Shown here piece by piece: positions 39,201-47,853 of a DNA stretch of 47,987 bases. Location: the IMG/VR virus record IMGVR_UViG_3300045996_001573, positions 1 to 47,987 of that record, one strand, 5' to 3'. Position 1 is the first letter of the stretch; the number at the start of each line of letters is the position of its first letter. This DNA is from a virus. A program made the position numbers and the translations under genes. The notes beneath the pieces were generated by a model, which saw nothing but the letters and a program-made list of their open reading frames with translations, was not told where the DNA came from and did not search any database.

Positions 39201-42020
39201 GAACACGTCGGCAAGCCCCGTTTCTCCTTCCTTGCGGTACTTGTATCCTGATGGAGACTTGCCTTCACGTTCAATCTGCTTCAGCGCCTCGCGATTGTAC
39301 TGTGCGTAGGCCCACATCACTCGCGCCCAATTCTCCGTGGATAGCGTGGCCCGCAGTCCGAAGTGCGCAAGCATTTCGTGCACTAGCGTCGACACCGCTT
39401 CGGCCGGATGATTATGTGCATCAATATTGATGTACACAGTTCCAGGCTTACCAGCACTAAACACTCCTCGCGACCGAATCAGCATCCTCTTTTCCTCATG
39501 CGTCATATCCTTTGACGACATAATTTCTGCCACAGACATAATTACCAACTTCGGTCGAATCATGAAGGATCTCCAGACCTTCTCCACCGCCTTATACGCC
39601 TCAGCTACAACAGGCGACTGCATGACGCCAGTCGCTACGTCGGCGGCTTCCTCGGCCGTCGAATAGTATCCCAGCGAATACGATACACCTTCATGCTGCT
39701 TCACGGCCTCGTAGCCAGAGTCTCGCTGAAAGATGATGGCATTCTGTTCGACATTAATCGCTCGAACCTTCTCGGGATTCTCCTTCGGAATGATTCGCCA
39801 GCCCGGCTTCTCGATGGCGAATCTCTGGCCCAGCACGGCCGGCTGAACATTTCGCATCTTCATGATGGCGCGAGTCGCCTTTGAATACCTAATATTCTTT
39901 CTCGCCTTCTTCAGAAGCGTAGCTTCCTCAGCCGAGAATTGATCAGCTTGGTCCGCAGGGACCGTCTCATAGATCCCCACTCGCGTGTTGAGATCCACAC
40001 CAGTCCTTCTCTTAGCATCCAAACGATCAAAGATTTCCTGCTCGCGTGTGCTAAGCCCATCGAACATATCCTTCTCAGCCAAGCTATCATATTGCTTTGC
40101 CTCGAATACAGTTAAGTTCGGATAGCTCGGAGCTTCTTTCGTCGCTTGCGCGGCGTTAGTAATTTCCCCGAGAGTCTCATCAATTTTCTGCCCAACGACG
40201 CTGACAGTCTCCCCTTCATTTGGATTGTTAACTCCTTTCAGGTTCGCGAGTCTCGCCAGTCTCTCGTCCATCGCGGCCAGCGTCTTAGCCGCAGCCTTCT
40301 TCATCTCTCCATCCGTGGTGCGATAGTTATCCTTATTGTTGATAAATTCATTCCTTGCATCGAGCAGCTTCATCATGTCAACATCGTTGACGATCATAGA
40401 AACGGCCGCTTCGCCTTCCGGATTTCTCAGTCCACTCGGCTGCTTCTTCGGTTTAATCTGCTCGATCTGCACCACGGCCTGTTCAATCGGAGTCGCTGGC
40501 TGCGGGATGCTCATAGCCATCTGGCTGTGCCCATCCGGCTGGGCCGCGACGTGCATCCCATATTCATCAAACACGTAGCTCTGGGACTTCGCATACACCG
40601 CGGCCGTAGCACCCTGCTGCGCCGTTCCCAAATCTGGATACACTCCTAACTGGTTCCCATAGACATCGAAGGCTTCGAAGCCTTGCGGCGTCGCCATGAT
40701 CTGGGCCTTGCCTGCATCCACATTGTTCGTCGGCGCGTCCAAATACCACGCATCTCCGCGCTGCTGCCAGCCCGGCATGATCGTCGTGTAGTTCGCTGTG
40801 GAAGGCGGAGCAGCAACCGTGTCTGAAAGCGGGTCATATTTAACCTGCATCTGCTCCTTGACGATCCGCATATAATCATTTGCGGACGTCTTAATTGCAC
40901 CAGTCTTACTGTCGTACAGATTACGAAAGTCAAAGCCGCTCGGAGCCTGCGGATCCGCGCCGCTCGGAACATTCTTGAATTCGAAGTCCGTCGGAGGCTG
41001 GAACGTCAGCTGCTTTGGCGTTTCCGCTTGCTGCAGATTCTCATCTACTTCCGTAATCCCGGGAGGCGGAGGAGTTCTCGCTGGAGCATATAATCCAAAC
41101 ACGCCAAAAAGGCTCGCACCCGCTGCCGCGTTGTAAAGCTGGGATTTTTGATCATCCGTAATAGGACCATCATATCCAGTGAAGAAGTTGTCGAGTTCGA
41201 CATTGATGATCTCCTGCATCGTTTCCGTAGGGACTTCTGATGCAATCAAGACCGCGGCATTTCCAGCCGCCCTCTTCAAATATCCCGCTTCACTGAGCTT
41301 TCGAATTATTGCAGATTCAAACGGCTTCGCGATACCTGTAGTTTTTGCCAGTGTCCAGAACGGGATGAAGTCCAGCATGGCCTTTCCAAGGCCGCTTCCA
41401 ATCACCCTGAGATCAGTGATATCCGCGTTATTCTGCTGTGCAATTTCGACGGATTCACCTGTCATCTGTGCCGCGTCAGACGCGAAGGCCGTACCGTAGC
41501 CAGCGACCTTTGCGGCCGTGGCTCCAGCTCCGAGCGCCCGTGCTCCTAGTCCTGCGACACCGCCAGGGATGGCGATGCTCGCAAGCATGGGGACCTGTTC
41601 GCCAAGCGTCTCAATCGCCCAGGTCGCAAAGTCTCCGGCATCCTGAATGTTCTCGATGCCCGGCACGGCCCGTGGATATTTCTCACCCGCGGCCTTCCAG
41701 TCCTGTGCCTTGCGGCTAAAGTACTCCGCGAACTGTGGAATGCTCAGCGCCTGCGATGCAAGCTGGCCGGCATTCATAATATTCGCGCCAGTATTGTACG
41801 TCCCACGCTTCACCGAGGACACGAATCCCGGTGAATTGATGGGCTCGCTCGGCTGTCCCGCATCGGGTTGAATCCCGAGGTAGTCGTGTAAGCTCATTCC
41901 TCCTTCAGGAATTCCCAGGACTTGTCTTAGTCCTGGGTCTTTAACATCAACCCACATCGTACGAACACGATTGGGGTCTTGTGCAGTTTTACCAAACCAC
42001 TCTTCGGGATTGATACCCAT
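36120..42020 (-). CDS. Giant internal virion/DNA-ejection protein with zincin-like and LPD38-like regions, 1966 aa
   Basis: An Ala/Gly-rich hydrophobic segment lies near residues 150-190 (SIAIPGGVAGLGARALGAGA). A HExxxH motif (STLVHEMLAHFGLR, near residue 880) is typical of the zincin-like part of large polyvalent phage proteins. Long helices follow. Near residues 1620-1680 is an LPD38-like region (KKSVFFLFWSYMQGLAYLMG). Length and last position in the late operon fit internal head proteins ejected with the DNA, like T7 gp16. They may form a channel and cut the cell wall or host proteins. The 3' end overlaps the convergent DUF3987 gene by 170 bases. Confidence 0.88.
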   Translation of the reverse strand: MGINPEEWFGKTAQDPNRVRTMWVDVKDPGLRQVLGIPEGGMSLHDYLGIQPDAGQPSEPINSPGFVSSVKRGTYNTGANIMNAGQLASQALSIPQFAEYFSRKAQDWKAAGEKYPRAVPGIENIQDAGDFATWAIETLGEQVPMLASIAIPGGVAGLGARALGAGATAAKVAGYGTAFASDAAQMTGESVEIAQQNNADITDLRVIGSGLGKAMLDFIPFWTLAKTTGIAKPFESAIIRKLSEAGYLKRAAGNAAVLIASEVPTETMQEIINVELDNFFTGYDGPITDDQKSQLYNAAAGASLFGVFGLYAPARTPPPPGITEVDENLQQAETPKQLTFQPPTDFEFKNVPSGADPQAPSGFDFRNLYDSKTGAIKTSANDYMRIVKEQMQVKYDPLSDTVAAPPSTANYTTIMPGWQQRGDAWYLDAPTNNVDAGKAQIMATPQGFEAFDVYGNQLGVYPDLGTAQQGATAAVYAKSQSYVFDEYGMHVAAQPDGHSQMAMSIPQPATPIEQAVVQIEQIKPKKQPSGLRNPEGEAAVSMIVNDVDMMKLLDARNEFINNKDNYRTTDGEMKKAAAKTLAAMDERLARLANLKGVNNPNEGETVSVVGQKIDETLGEITNAAQATKEAPSYPNLTVFEAKQYDSLAEKDMFDGLSTREQEIFDRLDAKRRTGVDLNTRVGIYETVPADQADQFSAEEATLLKKARKNIRYSKATRAIMKMRNVQPAVLGQRFAIEKPGWRIIPKENPEKVRAINVEQNAIIFQRDSGYEAVKQHEGVSYSLGYYSTAEEAADVATGVMQSPVVAEAYKAVEKVWRSFMIRPKLVIMSVAEIMSSKDMTHEEKRMLIRSRGVFSAGKPGTVYINIDAHNHPAEAVSTLVHEMLAHFGLRATLSTENWARVMWAYAQYNREALKQIEREGKSPSGYKYRKEGETGLADVFSADEAIAYIAEKKYSGNELEPFEQSFLDRVVTTVRAWIRNLIRILPDAWQDAAQKALPFNEKDVVKLLRDTAAALRSEPTRPINTMLGRGNEIMPAKASAAVLERSVDSFSSVWTAKAAGLFLQPLQFAERYNVPGVADYIKFVQRWAARKASLQNAPVTLLEDWQTYNKTKSNRLAEALLSITAASDKKIKMTGEGLTQEEREAMLKEHGIVDEHGLRIYAQIRESFRSLLDQLENAIIKQTIRKEVDDSAYADKLYKAYLSDRTAAANGKNEKAFQDMLTQELKNLELGGRLLKVHAQINELRKRDYFPYMRFGRYAIWVRAKNTVVLDGTKYYGPRDNAKGQMVHFETYESYRDMQDALKSFPKEYDQKNFDIGTGLVSDQEFTFLGMPPALYEVLQEHLDLTEAQKELLKEIYFTKSPGQRFLKSMVHRKGLKGFSQDATRVYASYFLNAAGHIARIENGQDMDAALSEVRKYADEAGINAGTIRDYWGQHYKYIMNPENDWAGLRAVGFMWYLGFNVKSAMVNLTQVPMVAFPYLSARFNEAKALAALSSSYKEAFRILRSKDIPKSALEKSIQRGIEEGFLDESLATVLAGFSESSVLQRIAPETDAQRRLNQIAWAGSWMFRHVESINRYVTFIAARRLALEANGGNEEQAFAEAKEAVQSAMFEYAKWNRAPFARGKKSVFFLFWSYMQGLAYLMGGGKGKKTALRVWVMMLLAAGYQGIPFADNILDLFDWTSRELKEALGWEDPYTDARTELRRAAQNITDNPEMLLHGWSKHYGLGPMHLLSLAGVPVPEVDLSGSLGVGRWLPGTDKLTATERDPDKKFGRTLVDVLGPVAGVGYGFFRAMVDQNPDTWKVWERAMPSALKAASQAARRTSVGAEEFRGGGAIATWDPNNPEDRMGLALNMLGFQQTKISEAYEVIGAKENLRRYWTMRQAMVMENWAFAKRSQDPELMADANQAKLDFNEEVPDPMLRLTSEKIRRSMKARQKKINQREMGLPSEKGYRRLYQEIDQIYGVQR

Positions 42021-42970
42021 TAGAATTTCTCTTTCGGCCTGTTCTGAGTTTCACCCAAACGGCGCGTCTGTTCACCCAGGACGCCACCAACCTTACGTGC
42101 GGTCTCAACCTCACGCTGCGTGTTGACCCGACGCTGTTCTGCAGCCGGCAACGACTTAGGCTGCGGACGATTCTTCGGTTTCGCCGTCGCAGGAATCGGG
42201 GCCGGATTGGCCGGATTCGCTGGCGGCGGAGCATCCATGATCGTCAGAAGTCCAGAATAGCTCGGATCGAGCAACATCTTCGGACGCAAAACTTGCAACA
42301 GAGCTTCTTGGAAAACCATGGACTTGCCCATTTCATTGGCTGCCGTCATGATATCCGTAGCTGCCTTTAGCTCCGCATCTCCGATAAACGGCGTTCTCGT
42401 CTGCGACGCCCGCAAAGACATCTGAGACTGGAACTCTCCCAGCCTCCGATTCATCTCTGCAATCTGCAGGTCGGTCATATTGTCCTGCGTATTCATCTGC
42501 TGCTGCGTGCGGATCTGATTCTCAGCCACCGTCCGATCAGCCATCGTGTTCTCACGAGTGGCCGCGACTTGATCCCTTGCCACGCCAAGCTGACCCTGCT
42601 GATACTCTCCCTGCTGAGTAATGGCCTGCTGCCGCCGTGCCTCTTCTTCCTGAAGCCTGACCTCATCCCGCTGAGAACGTCCCAGCTCATGGCGAAAAGC
42701 CAGCGAACCAACAGCACGCTCACCAAGAGCAGCAAGAGGACTCTGACCCTGACGCCTATTCTGTGCAAGACTGGCCAAGAACACAAGACTCGTCATCAGA
42801 TTCTCGGGCTTCTGAATCCACTGTTTCATCTGTGCAAACTGTGGACTCTTCATCATCTCAGTCTGCTGCTGATTTGGCACCAGACTTTGCCCCGTCAACG
42901 CCTGTCCAATTTCTGGCTGGGGAGCGGCGTTCTTTTCCTCCTGTGCCAGCACTTCTCCAATATTCGGCAT
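42020..42970 (-). CDS. Internal virion protein, 316 aa
   Basis: Gln/Arg/Ala-rich and helical. Residues 85-175 form a long coiled coil with many Gln and Arg (RSQRDEVRLQEEEARRQQAI, DRTVAENQIRTQQQMNTQDN). The C-terminal part is Pro-rich and basic. It overlaps the next two genes at stop/start (TAATG). Together with its neighbours it forms the ejection-protein set. No enzymatic motif is seen. Confidence 0.75.
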   Translation of the reverse strand: MPNIGEVLAQEEKNAAPQPEIGQALTGQSLVPNQQQTEMMKSPQFAQMKQWIQKPENLMTSLVFLASLAQNRRQGQSPLAALGERAVGSLAFRHELGRSQRDEVRLQEEEARRQQAITQQGEYQQGQLGVARDQVAATRENTMADRTVAENQIRTQQQMNTQDNMTDLQIAEMNRRLGEFQSQMSLRASQTRTPFIGDAELKAATDIMTAANEMGKSMVFQEALLQVLRPKMLLDPSYSGLLTIMDAPPPANPANPAPIPATAKPKNRPQPKSLPAAEQRRVNTQREVETARKVGGVLGEQTRRLGETQNRPKEKF

Positions 42971-43587
42971 TACATAGTCCTCGGAAGGGACGCGAGAATT
43001 TGCGCCAGCGTCTGCCTCTGCGGCAGGCCAAAGACACTTTGCTGTCCGCCCTGACCTCCAGCGGCACCGGCGGTATGAATTCCGCGAGATCTATCGGGCT
43101 GGCCAAAGCCCAGCATCGGCGCTAGCTTCGCAAGAATATCCGCGCTCGCACCCAGGGTTGACAGGACATCCCCCACTCCACCCTTCTGCGGTGCCGGCGG
43201 CGTGCCAGTCGCAGCAGGGCTAGGGCTATATGGAACATTCAACGGGCCGGTCGGTTTCGGCATATTGTCCATATAGTTGAAGGATGGCGTCGCCTGCATC
43301 TGACTCGGCATTGGACTATTCTGAATCGGCATCTGCGACAGAATACTTCCAATGCCCATCATTGCAGTCGGATCAGTCTGCGGCTGCAATGCCGGCAGGG
43401 CCTGCGGAGGAGTCGTAGGCTGGCCCATCGTAAAGATGTCTTGCGCCTGCGACTGTGGAGCACCACCAGCAGGAGCGGCCGTAGTGGTCGTCTTGTTGGT
43501 GGGATTTTCCTGCAGAGCAGCTGAGCCCATTGTGCCGGCCGCGCTGATGAGCGACAGGACAATCAAATCATCGATTCCGAATACCAT
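42970..43587 (-). CDS. Small Pro/Gln-rich internal virion protein with N-terminal membrane segment, 205 aa
   Basis: An N-terminal hydrophobic segment (FGIDDLIVLSLISAAGTMGS) is followed by a Pro/Gln/Met/Thr-rich disordered body and a short C-terminal helix (QRQTLAQILASLPRTM). Such layout is usual for small ejection or head-internal proteins encoded before the giant protein. Virion membership is inferred. Confidence 0.68.
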   Translation of the reverse strand: MVFGIDDLIVLSLISAAGTMGSAALQENPTNKTTTTAAPAGGAPQSQAQDIFTMGQPTTPPQALPALQPQTDPTAMMGIGSILSQMPIQNSPMPSQMQATPSFNYMDNMPKPTGPLNVPYSPSPAATGTPPAPQKGGVGDVLSTLGASADILAKLAPMLGFGQPDRSRGIHTAGAAGGQGGQQSVFGLPQRQTLAQILASLPRTM

Positions 43588-43590
43588 GGC

Positions 43591-45045
43591 TTAGAACCCC
43601 CATCGAATGGCTTGGAACGGATTCTGCTGCATCATATGATTTAGATAATCCATCGACGGATTACCACTTGGCTGCTGATACGCAGGCTGTTGCGTTCCAA
43701 TCGGCAACGGTTGATTTTGATAGTACGGAGTGTAATTCCCGGCCTTGCTCGCACCACCATACGGGTCAGCACTCGCACCATATGGACCCGAGATCCAGTT
43801 CTGATACTGAGTCAGCATGTTCATTGGAGCATACTGCTCGTAGAACCACCGCTCGACAGCCGCGTCCGTATTGGCCTGATCCATGCCCTGCTGCTGCAGG
43901 CCGGTCTGATTCGCCAAGGCCAGGTTTGCATTCGACGCCTGATTCAATCCCGGCAGCAGTGCAAGGTTCTGCACCTGCGACTGCAGGTTCTGCCCCGATC
44001 CCGTTCCAATCATATTTCCTGAGAGGCTTCCGGCCGCGTTAGCTGCTTGATTTCCAAGCTGCTGTCCTTGTCCAAGAAGACCACCCACCAGTCCGGCCTG
44101 TCCGAGCCCAGACTGCATCGTCGCCTGCCTTTGCTGTTCCGCGAGCTGTTGAGCTGCGAGAGAGTTGCCAGCATTAGCCTGCTGTCCCTGCGATACGAGA
44201 CCGAGCGCATTCATTCTCTCCTGCGAACCCGTGTCGAAGGCCTGACCGAACAGCCGCGCAATCACGTCACCCTGTGCGAGCTGATGCTGTCCGGCGGCAA
44301 TTCCCTCTGCAACGCCCTGCCGCGTGCCGCCCAGCTGTCCAGCCATGTTCGCCTGCGAAGCAATCGCCGGCATAACATTCTGCGAGAACTGCTGGTTCTG
44401 ACTACGCAGCGCGGCATTGACAATATCCCCCGTATAGGGATTCATGCCATTGGAATACAGGCTCTGCATTAGAGCTGGATTCGCGTTCATCTGGCCGAAC
44501 TGGTTCTGCGGCGTGGAGACGGCTGCAGCACCCTGGCTGGCCTGACCCAGGCCACCGTAGAACGCCGGCAGTGCGCTGCTTGCCAGTGACTGCGTCGGAT
44601 TCATCATCGATGACTGAAGCAATTGATTTACGGCCGTATTATAGGGCATAACCTGCCCCTGTCCGACCGCTCCGGCCAGCGTTCCACCCTGAGCACCCTG
44701 CATAGCAGTCTGCATACCCTGCTGCAGCGCGCCAGTATTCTGGTTGGTCGCACCGTAGATATTGCTTTGGCTCTGCGCTAGATTCGGGTTCGTCCCAGCG
44801 ACCGTACTGCCCGGATAATACTGCGGAGCACCTTGGTTATAAAGGTTCGAAGCTTCGCTAAACAGGCCCTGAATGTAAGGAGTCTGCTGGCTCCAAGGAC
44901 CCGTCGGAGTAAACTGCTGAGTCGTTCCACCACCACCCCCTTTCGCAAGAGCGACGCTCCCGCGATACCTAAAATGTACGTGCGGCGGCTCGAACACATA
45001 ACGTGCTCCGTCCCACCGGCCCTTTCGTTTCAATGCGATCAGCAT
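43591..45045 (-). CDS. Gln/Ala/Gly-rich internal virion or DNA-transfer protein, 484 aa
   Basis: The body is Gln-, Asn-, Ala- and Gly-rich with a repeating helical pattern (QGMQTAMQGAQGGTLAGAVG, SQEISGN-free Gln stretches, QLAEQQRQATMQSGLGQAGL). A Gly run (GGGGGTTQQFTPTGPWSQQ) near residue 36 matches the beginning of similar phage proteins, so the first 30 residues may be an extension. The start overlaps the previous stop as TGATG. It is usual just before the giant protein gene set and probably forms part of the ejected channel. Confidence 0.78.
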   Translation of the reverse strand: MLIALKRKGRWDGARYVFEPPHVHFRYRGSVALAKGGGGGTTQQFTPTGPWSQQTPYIQGLFSEASNLYNQGAPQYYPGSTVAGTNPNLAQSQSNIYGATNQNTGALQQGMQTAMQGAQGGTLAGAVGQGQVMPYNTAVNQLLQSSMMNPTQSLASSALPAFYGGLGQASQGAAAVSTPQNQFGQMNANPALMQSLYSNGMNPYTGDIVNAALRSQNQQFSQNVMPAIASQANMAGQLGGTRQGVAEGIAAGQHQLAQGDVIARLFGQAFDTGSQERMNALGLVSQGQQANAGNSLAAQQLAEQQRQATMQSGLGQAGLVGGLLGQGQQLGNQAANAAGSLSGNMIGTGSGQNLQSQVQNLALLPGLNQASNANLALANQTGLQQQGMDQANTDAAVERWFYEQYAPMNMLTQYQNWISGPYGASADPYGGASKAGNYTPYYQNQPLPIGTQQPAYQQPSGNPSMDYLNHMMQQNPFQAIRWGF

Positions 45046-45527
45046 CAGTGTGTGCTCCCGCCAATAACCTTCACAATAACATCATATTGATGGGAAAAGC
45101 CGTGCTTCCGCATAGCTTTCGTAACCCCTTTTCGACAGCTGGCTTCAATCTCTGAACAACCAAACTGCCGTGCCCAATTCGCCACGACGTCCAACATCAG
45201 TGCGCAGCCTTCCAAGTCACTCCCAACAATCCAGTCCACGCACAGCCTCTTAACATTCGGATATCTTATTACTCGCGTTATTCCTACCAACACTAAGGTA
45301 GCACCTTTCTCGGCAATTAGCCAGAGTTGCGCTTCCCCTACCGTCAGACGTCGATACAACTCATCCACATCATATTCGCTGAACTCCCGCTCCTGCATAG
45401 CTTCAACAATGCGGTCGCGAATGTTCGGAAAGACGTAAGGCACACCCTCGTGCGAAACGAGTGTCAGCTCGTACTTTCCGACAGGCTCAGCTGTAAGAGT
45501 CTTAGCTACGCTACAAACCTTGTCCAC
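45045..45527 (-). CDS. GNAT-like acetyltransferase-fold protein in the virion gene block, 160 aa
   Basis: The order beta-alpha-beta fits a GNAT fold: VDELYRRLTVGEAQLWLIAE, VGITRVIRYPNVKRLCVDWI, VVANWARQFGCSEIEASCRK, TKAMRKHGFSHQYDVIVKVI. The late 'GF' and KxMRKxGF resemble the end of GNAT domains. Phages often carry one such gene just before the ejection proteins. A clear acetyl-CoA Q/RxxGxG/A loop is not evident, so activity is uncertain. The gene overlaps the repeat-rich protein gene by 22 bases. Confidence 0.7.
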   Translation of the reverse strand: MDKVCSVAKTLTAEPVGKYELTLVSHEGVPYVFPNIRDRIVEAMQEREFSEYDVDELYRRLTVGEAQLWLIAEKGATLVLVGITRVIRYPNVKRLCVDWIVGSDLEGCALMLDVVANWARQFGCSEIEASCRKGVTKAMRKHGFSHQYDVIVKVIGGSTH

Positions 45528-47851
45528 ATCCTTCTCCCCGTTCCAGATGTATCACTAAACTTAGGAAAGACTACTTCCCCATTCCTCTTGATCTGGAAGA
45601 ACAACGCTGTGTCTCTTTCAACAGCGGTGCGAGAAACAATCATGGGAGCTTTAGCGGTGTTCCCGCCAAGCGCCATCCCAATGCCCTGTTTCTTGTAGGT
45701 GATAAGATCTGGGCACGAGTCAATTTCCGTAGCGACTCGAACCTGGAGAACAAGGCTGAGCGGAACCGCGACCGCCTGAGCCTGTTCGACTGCAATCTGA
45801 ACTTCCCGCAACCTCGCCAAACGAGGAGCAAGAGCCGCATCGATTTCAACTGCGAGGCCGTAGTTGTACAGCTGTCCAATCGGACGAGATAGTGCAACAT
45901 CCGTCTCAGTCGCTGTACCGACGGAGATGAATGTAGTCTGCTTGAACGCCAGCGCTTCGTTAAGGCTGACTGCGAACTTCGTTGTGACGAGCTTGCGGTA
46001 GATCAGCTGGAATGCTGTATCTACTTCGGTTGCAATACCGATATCCGGCACAATACCGAACGGCCGCGACAGCGCCGTATTGACGCTCGTCGCAAGACCA
46101 ATCGGCAGTACGTATCCCGTCGAAAGCGGCAGCGCAGTATCAACTTCCGTAGCAAAGCCAACAGGCTTCGCCTTCGTGATACCACTCGAATATCCGATAG
46201 GTACTTCTTGCGCCCATCGAACAGAGATTAGCTTCGGCTCTCCTGGGATGGAAAGTGCCAGTGCCGAATCCGTTTCAATTGCAACTCCATAAGAAATGAA
46301 GTTGCCGGGAACCATGCCGTACTTGAAGCGAAGCGGAACGTAGAATCCGCCTCCGCCAAAGCCCAACTGAACAGCAATATTCGTCGACTGCGCTAGACCG
46401 ACCGCACGGAATCTCGTCAGAGTCCTACTAAAGGCCTGATCAGTCTCCGTCGCCATTCCATACGAAATGTCGATCGAAGTCTGCGTACCGAAGTAGAACA
46501 TTCGCGGCGGATACAATCCACCAACGGTGCTACCAGCACCGACACTAGGGGCTAGCGCAGCGTTGACTGACGTTGCCAGTCCAACGGTGCGGAATTTGAT
46601 TCGTCCCAGCGCCAGGCTCGAGTCCGTCTCGGCCGCGAAACTATACGCCTTAGTCTTGGTCCTTGCCAGCGTAAAGGCAGAATCCGTCTCCGTTGCTATC
46701 CCGACGGCCTCGATTCGCGCCACCGAGAGAGCAAGTGCCGTTCCTGTCGAAGTTCCAAAGCCAATAGCTAGAATCTTAACGCGGCCGAGTGCGAGGCTTG
46801 AATCTATTTCAGCTGCAAAGCTATATGCTTTAGTCTTTATCTTTCCCAGCGTGAACGCAGAGTCCGTCTCCTCCGCCATTCCGATGGTTTCATTCGAGCC
46901 CATCGAAAGAGCAAGAGCCGTCTCTGTCGAAGCACCAAACCCAATGCTTCGAATCTTGGTACGGGCTAGAGCGAAGCTAGAATCCGTTTCGTCAGCTGCA
47001 CCAGTTGCTCGAGCCTTGAAGTATGCAAGGCCCAGCGCACTATCAGTGGTATTTCCAAATCCAATTGCTTGGATCTTGGTACGGCCAAGCGCAAGCCCGA
47101 GGTCTGTTTCATCTGCCTGCCCGGCCAGCCGAATTTTGATTCGACCTAAGGCATACGCAGAATCCGTTTCAATGCCGATACCATACGGCAGCGTCAGATC
47201 ATCAGTGCCACCCCAATAGAACCAGAGCGGCGGCCAAAAGCCAGGAATGGAGTCTATAAAGACGTTACAAGCAAGGGCTGTATCCGTCTCGGCGGCAACG
47301 CCAGTCGCGATAATCTTTATCGGAGCAAGCGCAAGAGCCGTGTCAGTTTCAGTAGATACACCAGTATTAATGACAGGCGTATATGTCACTTCCATGGTGA
47401 CATAATCTACTCGCACATCATGTGCGGTGGTGAACCAGAATCTTACGCCGAAGTTAGCATCTTTGACAATTGCAGTCGTTAACGTGGCACCCCACACGTC
47501 GGCACTGCCGCCATACGTATAGGTTGCTTTGCCCGTGCCGGATATTGTTAACGCTTTCGACGATCCAATCAGAAGGTCGAGGTTGCTCTGCAGTCGAGCA
47601 TTTAGGGATTCTGTTCCACCTGAATGCTCAGATGCTTCGATAACAACCGATATTCCATTGATGGTTGAACCATCAGGAATAGACGAGAAGTCGAAGTTTC
47701 GCGCCTTTAGATAGTTTGAAGACGCACCAGCATTGCATGTGGCGTCCGTGGCATCGTCAGCTGTGACGCTCCCCGGAGAGGTCCACGCAGTTAAGCCGAT
47801 ACCGGTGTCATTCTCACCGGTACCGGCAAACTTTGGTCCAGTCGTCGGCAC
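45506..47851 (-). CDS. Repeat-rich virion appendage protein with GxAxETDxALAL repeats, 781 aa
   Basis: Residues 1-160 form a beta-rich head domain (GTGENDTGIGLTAWTSPGSV; DVRVDYVTMEVTYTP). From there on about 25 copies of a 20-30-residue unit follow: GVSTETDTALAL, GIGIETDSAYALG, GQADETDLGLALG, GLATSVNTALSRP and others. A larger unit of about 59 residues is duplicated in tandem near 46602-46958 (IGFGASTETALALS...AYSFAAEIDSSLALGR against IGFGTSTGTALALS...AYSFAAETDSSLALGR). Likely a long fibre or spike shaft made of stacked strands. Start is GTG 47851. The gene reads out of the circular junction. Confidence 0.8.
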   Translation of the reverse strand: MPTTGPKFAGTGENDTGIGLTAWTSPGSVTADDATDATCNAGASSNYLKARNFDFSSIPDGSTINGISVVIEASEHSGGTESLNARLQSNLDLLIGSSKALTISGTGKATYTYGGSADVWGATLTTAIVKDANFGVRFWFTTAHDVRVDYVTMEVTYTPVINTGVSTETDTALALAPIKIIATGVAAETDTALACNVFIDSIPGFWPPLWFYWGGTDDLTLPYGIGIETDSAYALGRIKIRLAGQADETDLGLALGRTKIQAIGFGNTTDSALGLAYFKARATGAADETDSSFALARTKIRSIGFGASTETALALSMGSNETIGMAEETDSAFTLGKIKTKAYSFAAEIDSSLALGRVKILAIGFGTSTGTALALSVARIEAVGIATETDSAFTLARTKTKAYSFAAETDSSLALGRIKFRTVGLATSVNAALAPSVGAGSTVGGLYPPRMFYFGTQTSIDISYGMATETDQAFSRTLTRFRAVGLAQSTNIAVQLGFGGGGFYVPLRFKYGMVPGNFISYGVAIETDSALALSIPGEPKLISVRWAQEVPIGYSSGITKAKPVGFATEVDTALPLSTGYVLPIGLATSVNTALSRPFGIVPDIGIATEVDTAFQLIYRKLVTTKFAVSLNEALAFKQTTFISVGTATETDVALSRPIGQLYNYGLAVEIDAALAPRLARLREVQIAVEQAQAVAVPLSLVLQVRVATEIDSCPDLITYKKQGIGMALGGNTAKAPMIVSRTAVERDTALFFQIKRNGEVVFPKFSDTSGTGRRMWTRFVA
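46602..46958 (-). repeat. Tandem super-repeat within the 781-aa gene
   Basis: Two consecutive units of about 178 bp encode almost the same 59 residues, each ending AYSFAAExDSSLALGR. They stand out from the other, more diverged copies, which points to a later segmental duplication. Boundaries are approximate. Confidence 0.7.
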
Positions 47852-47853
47852 GA

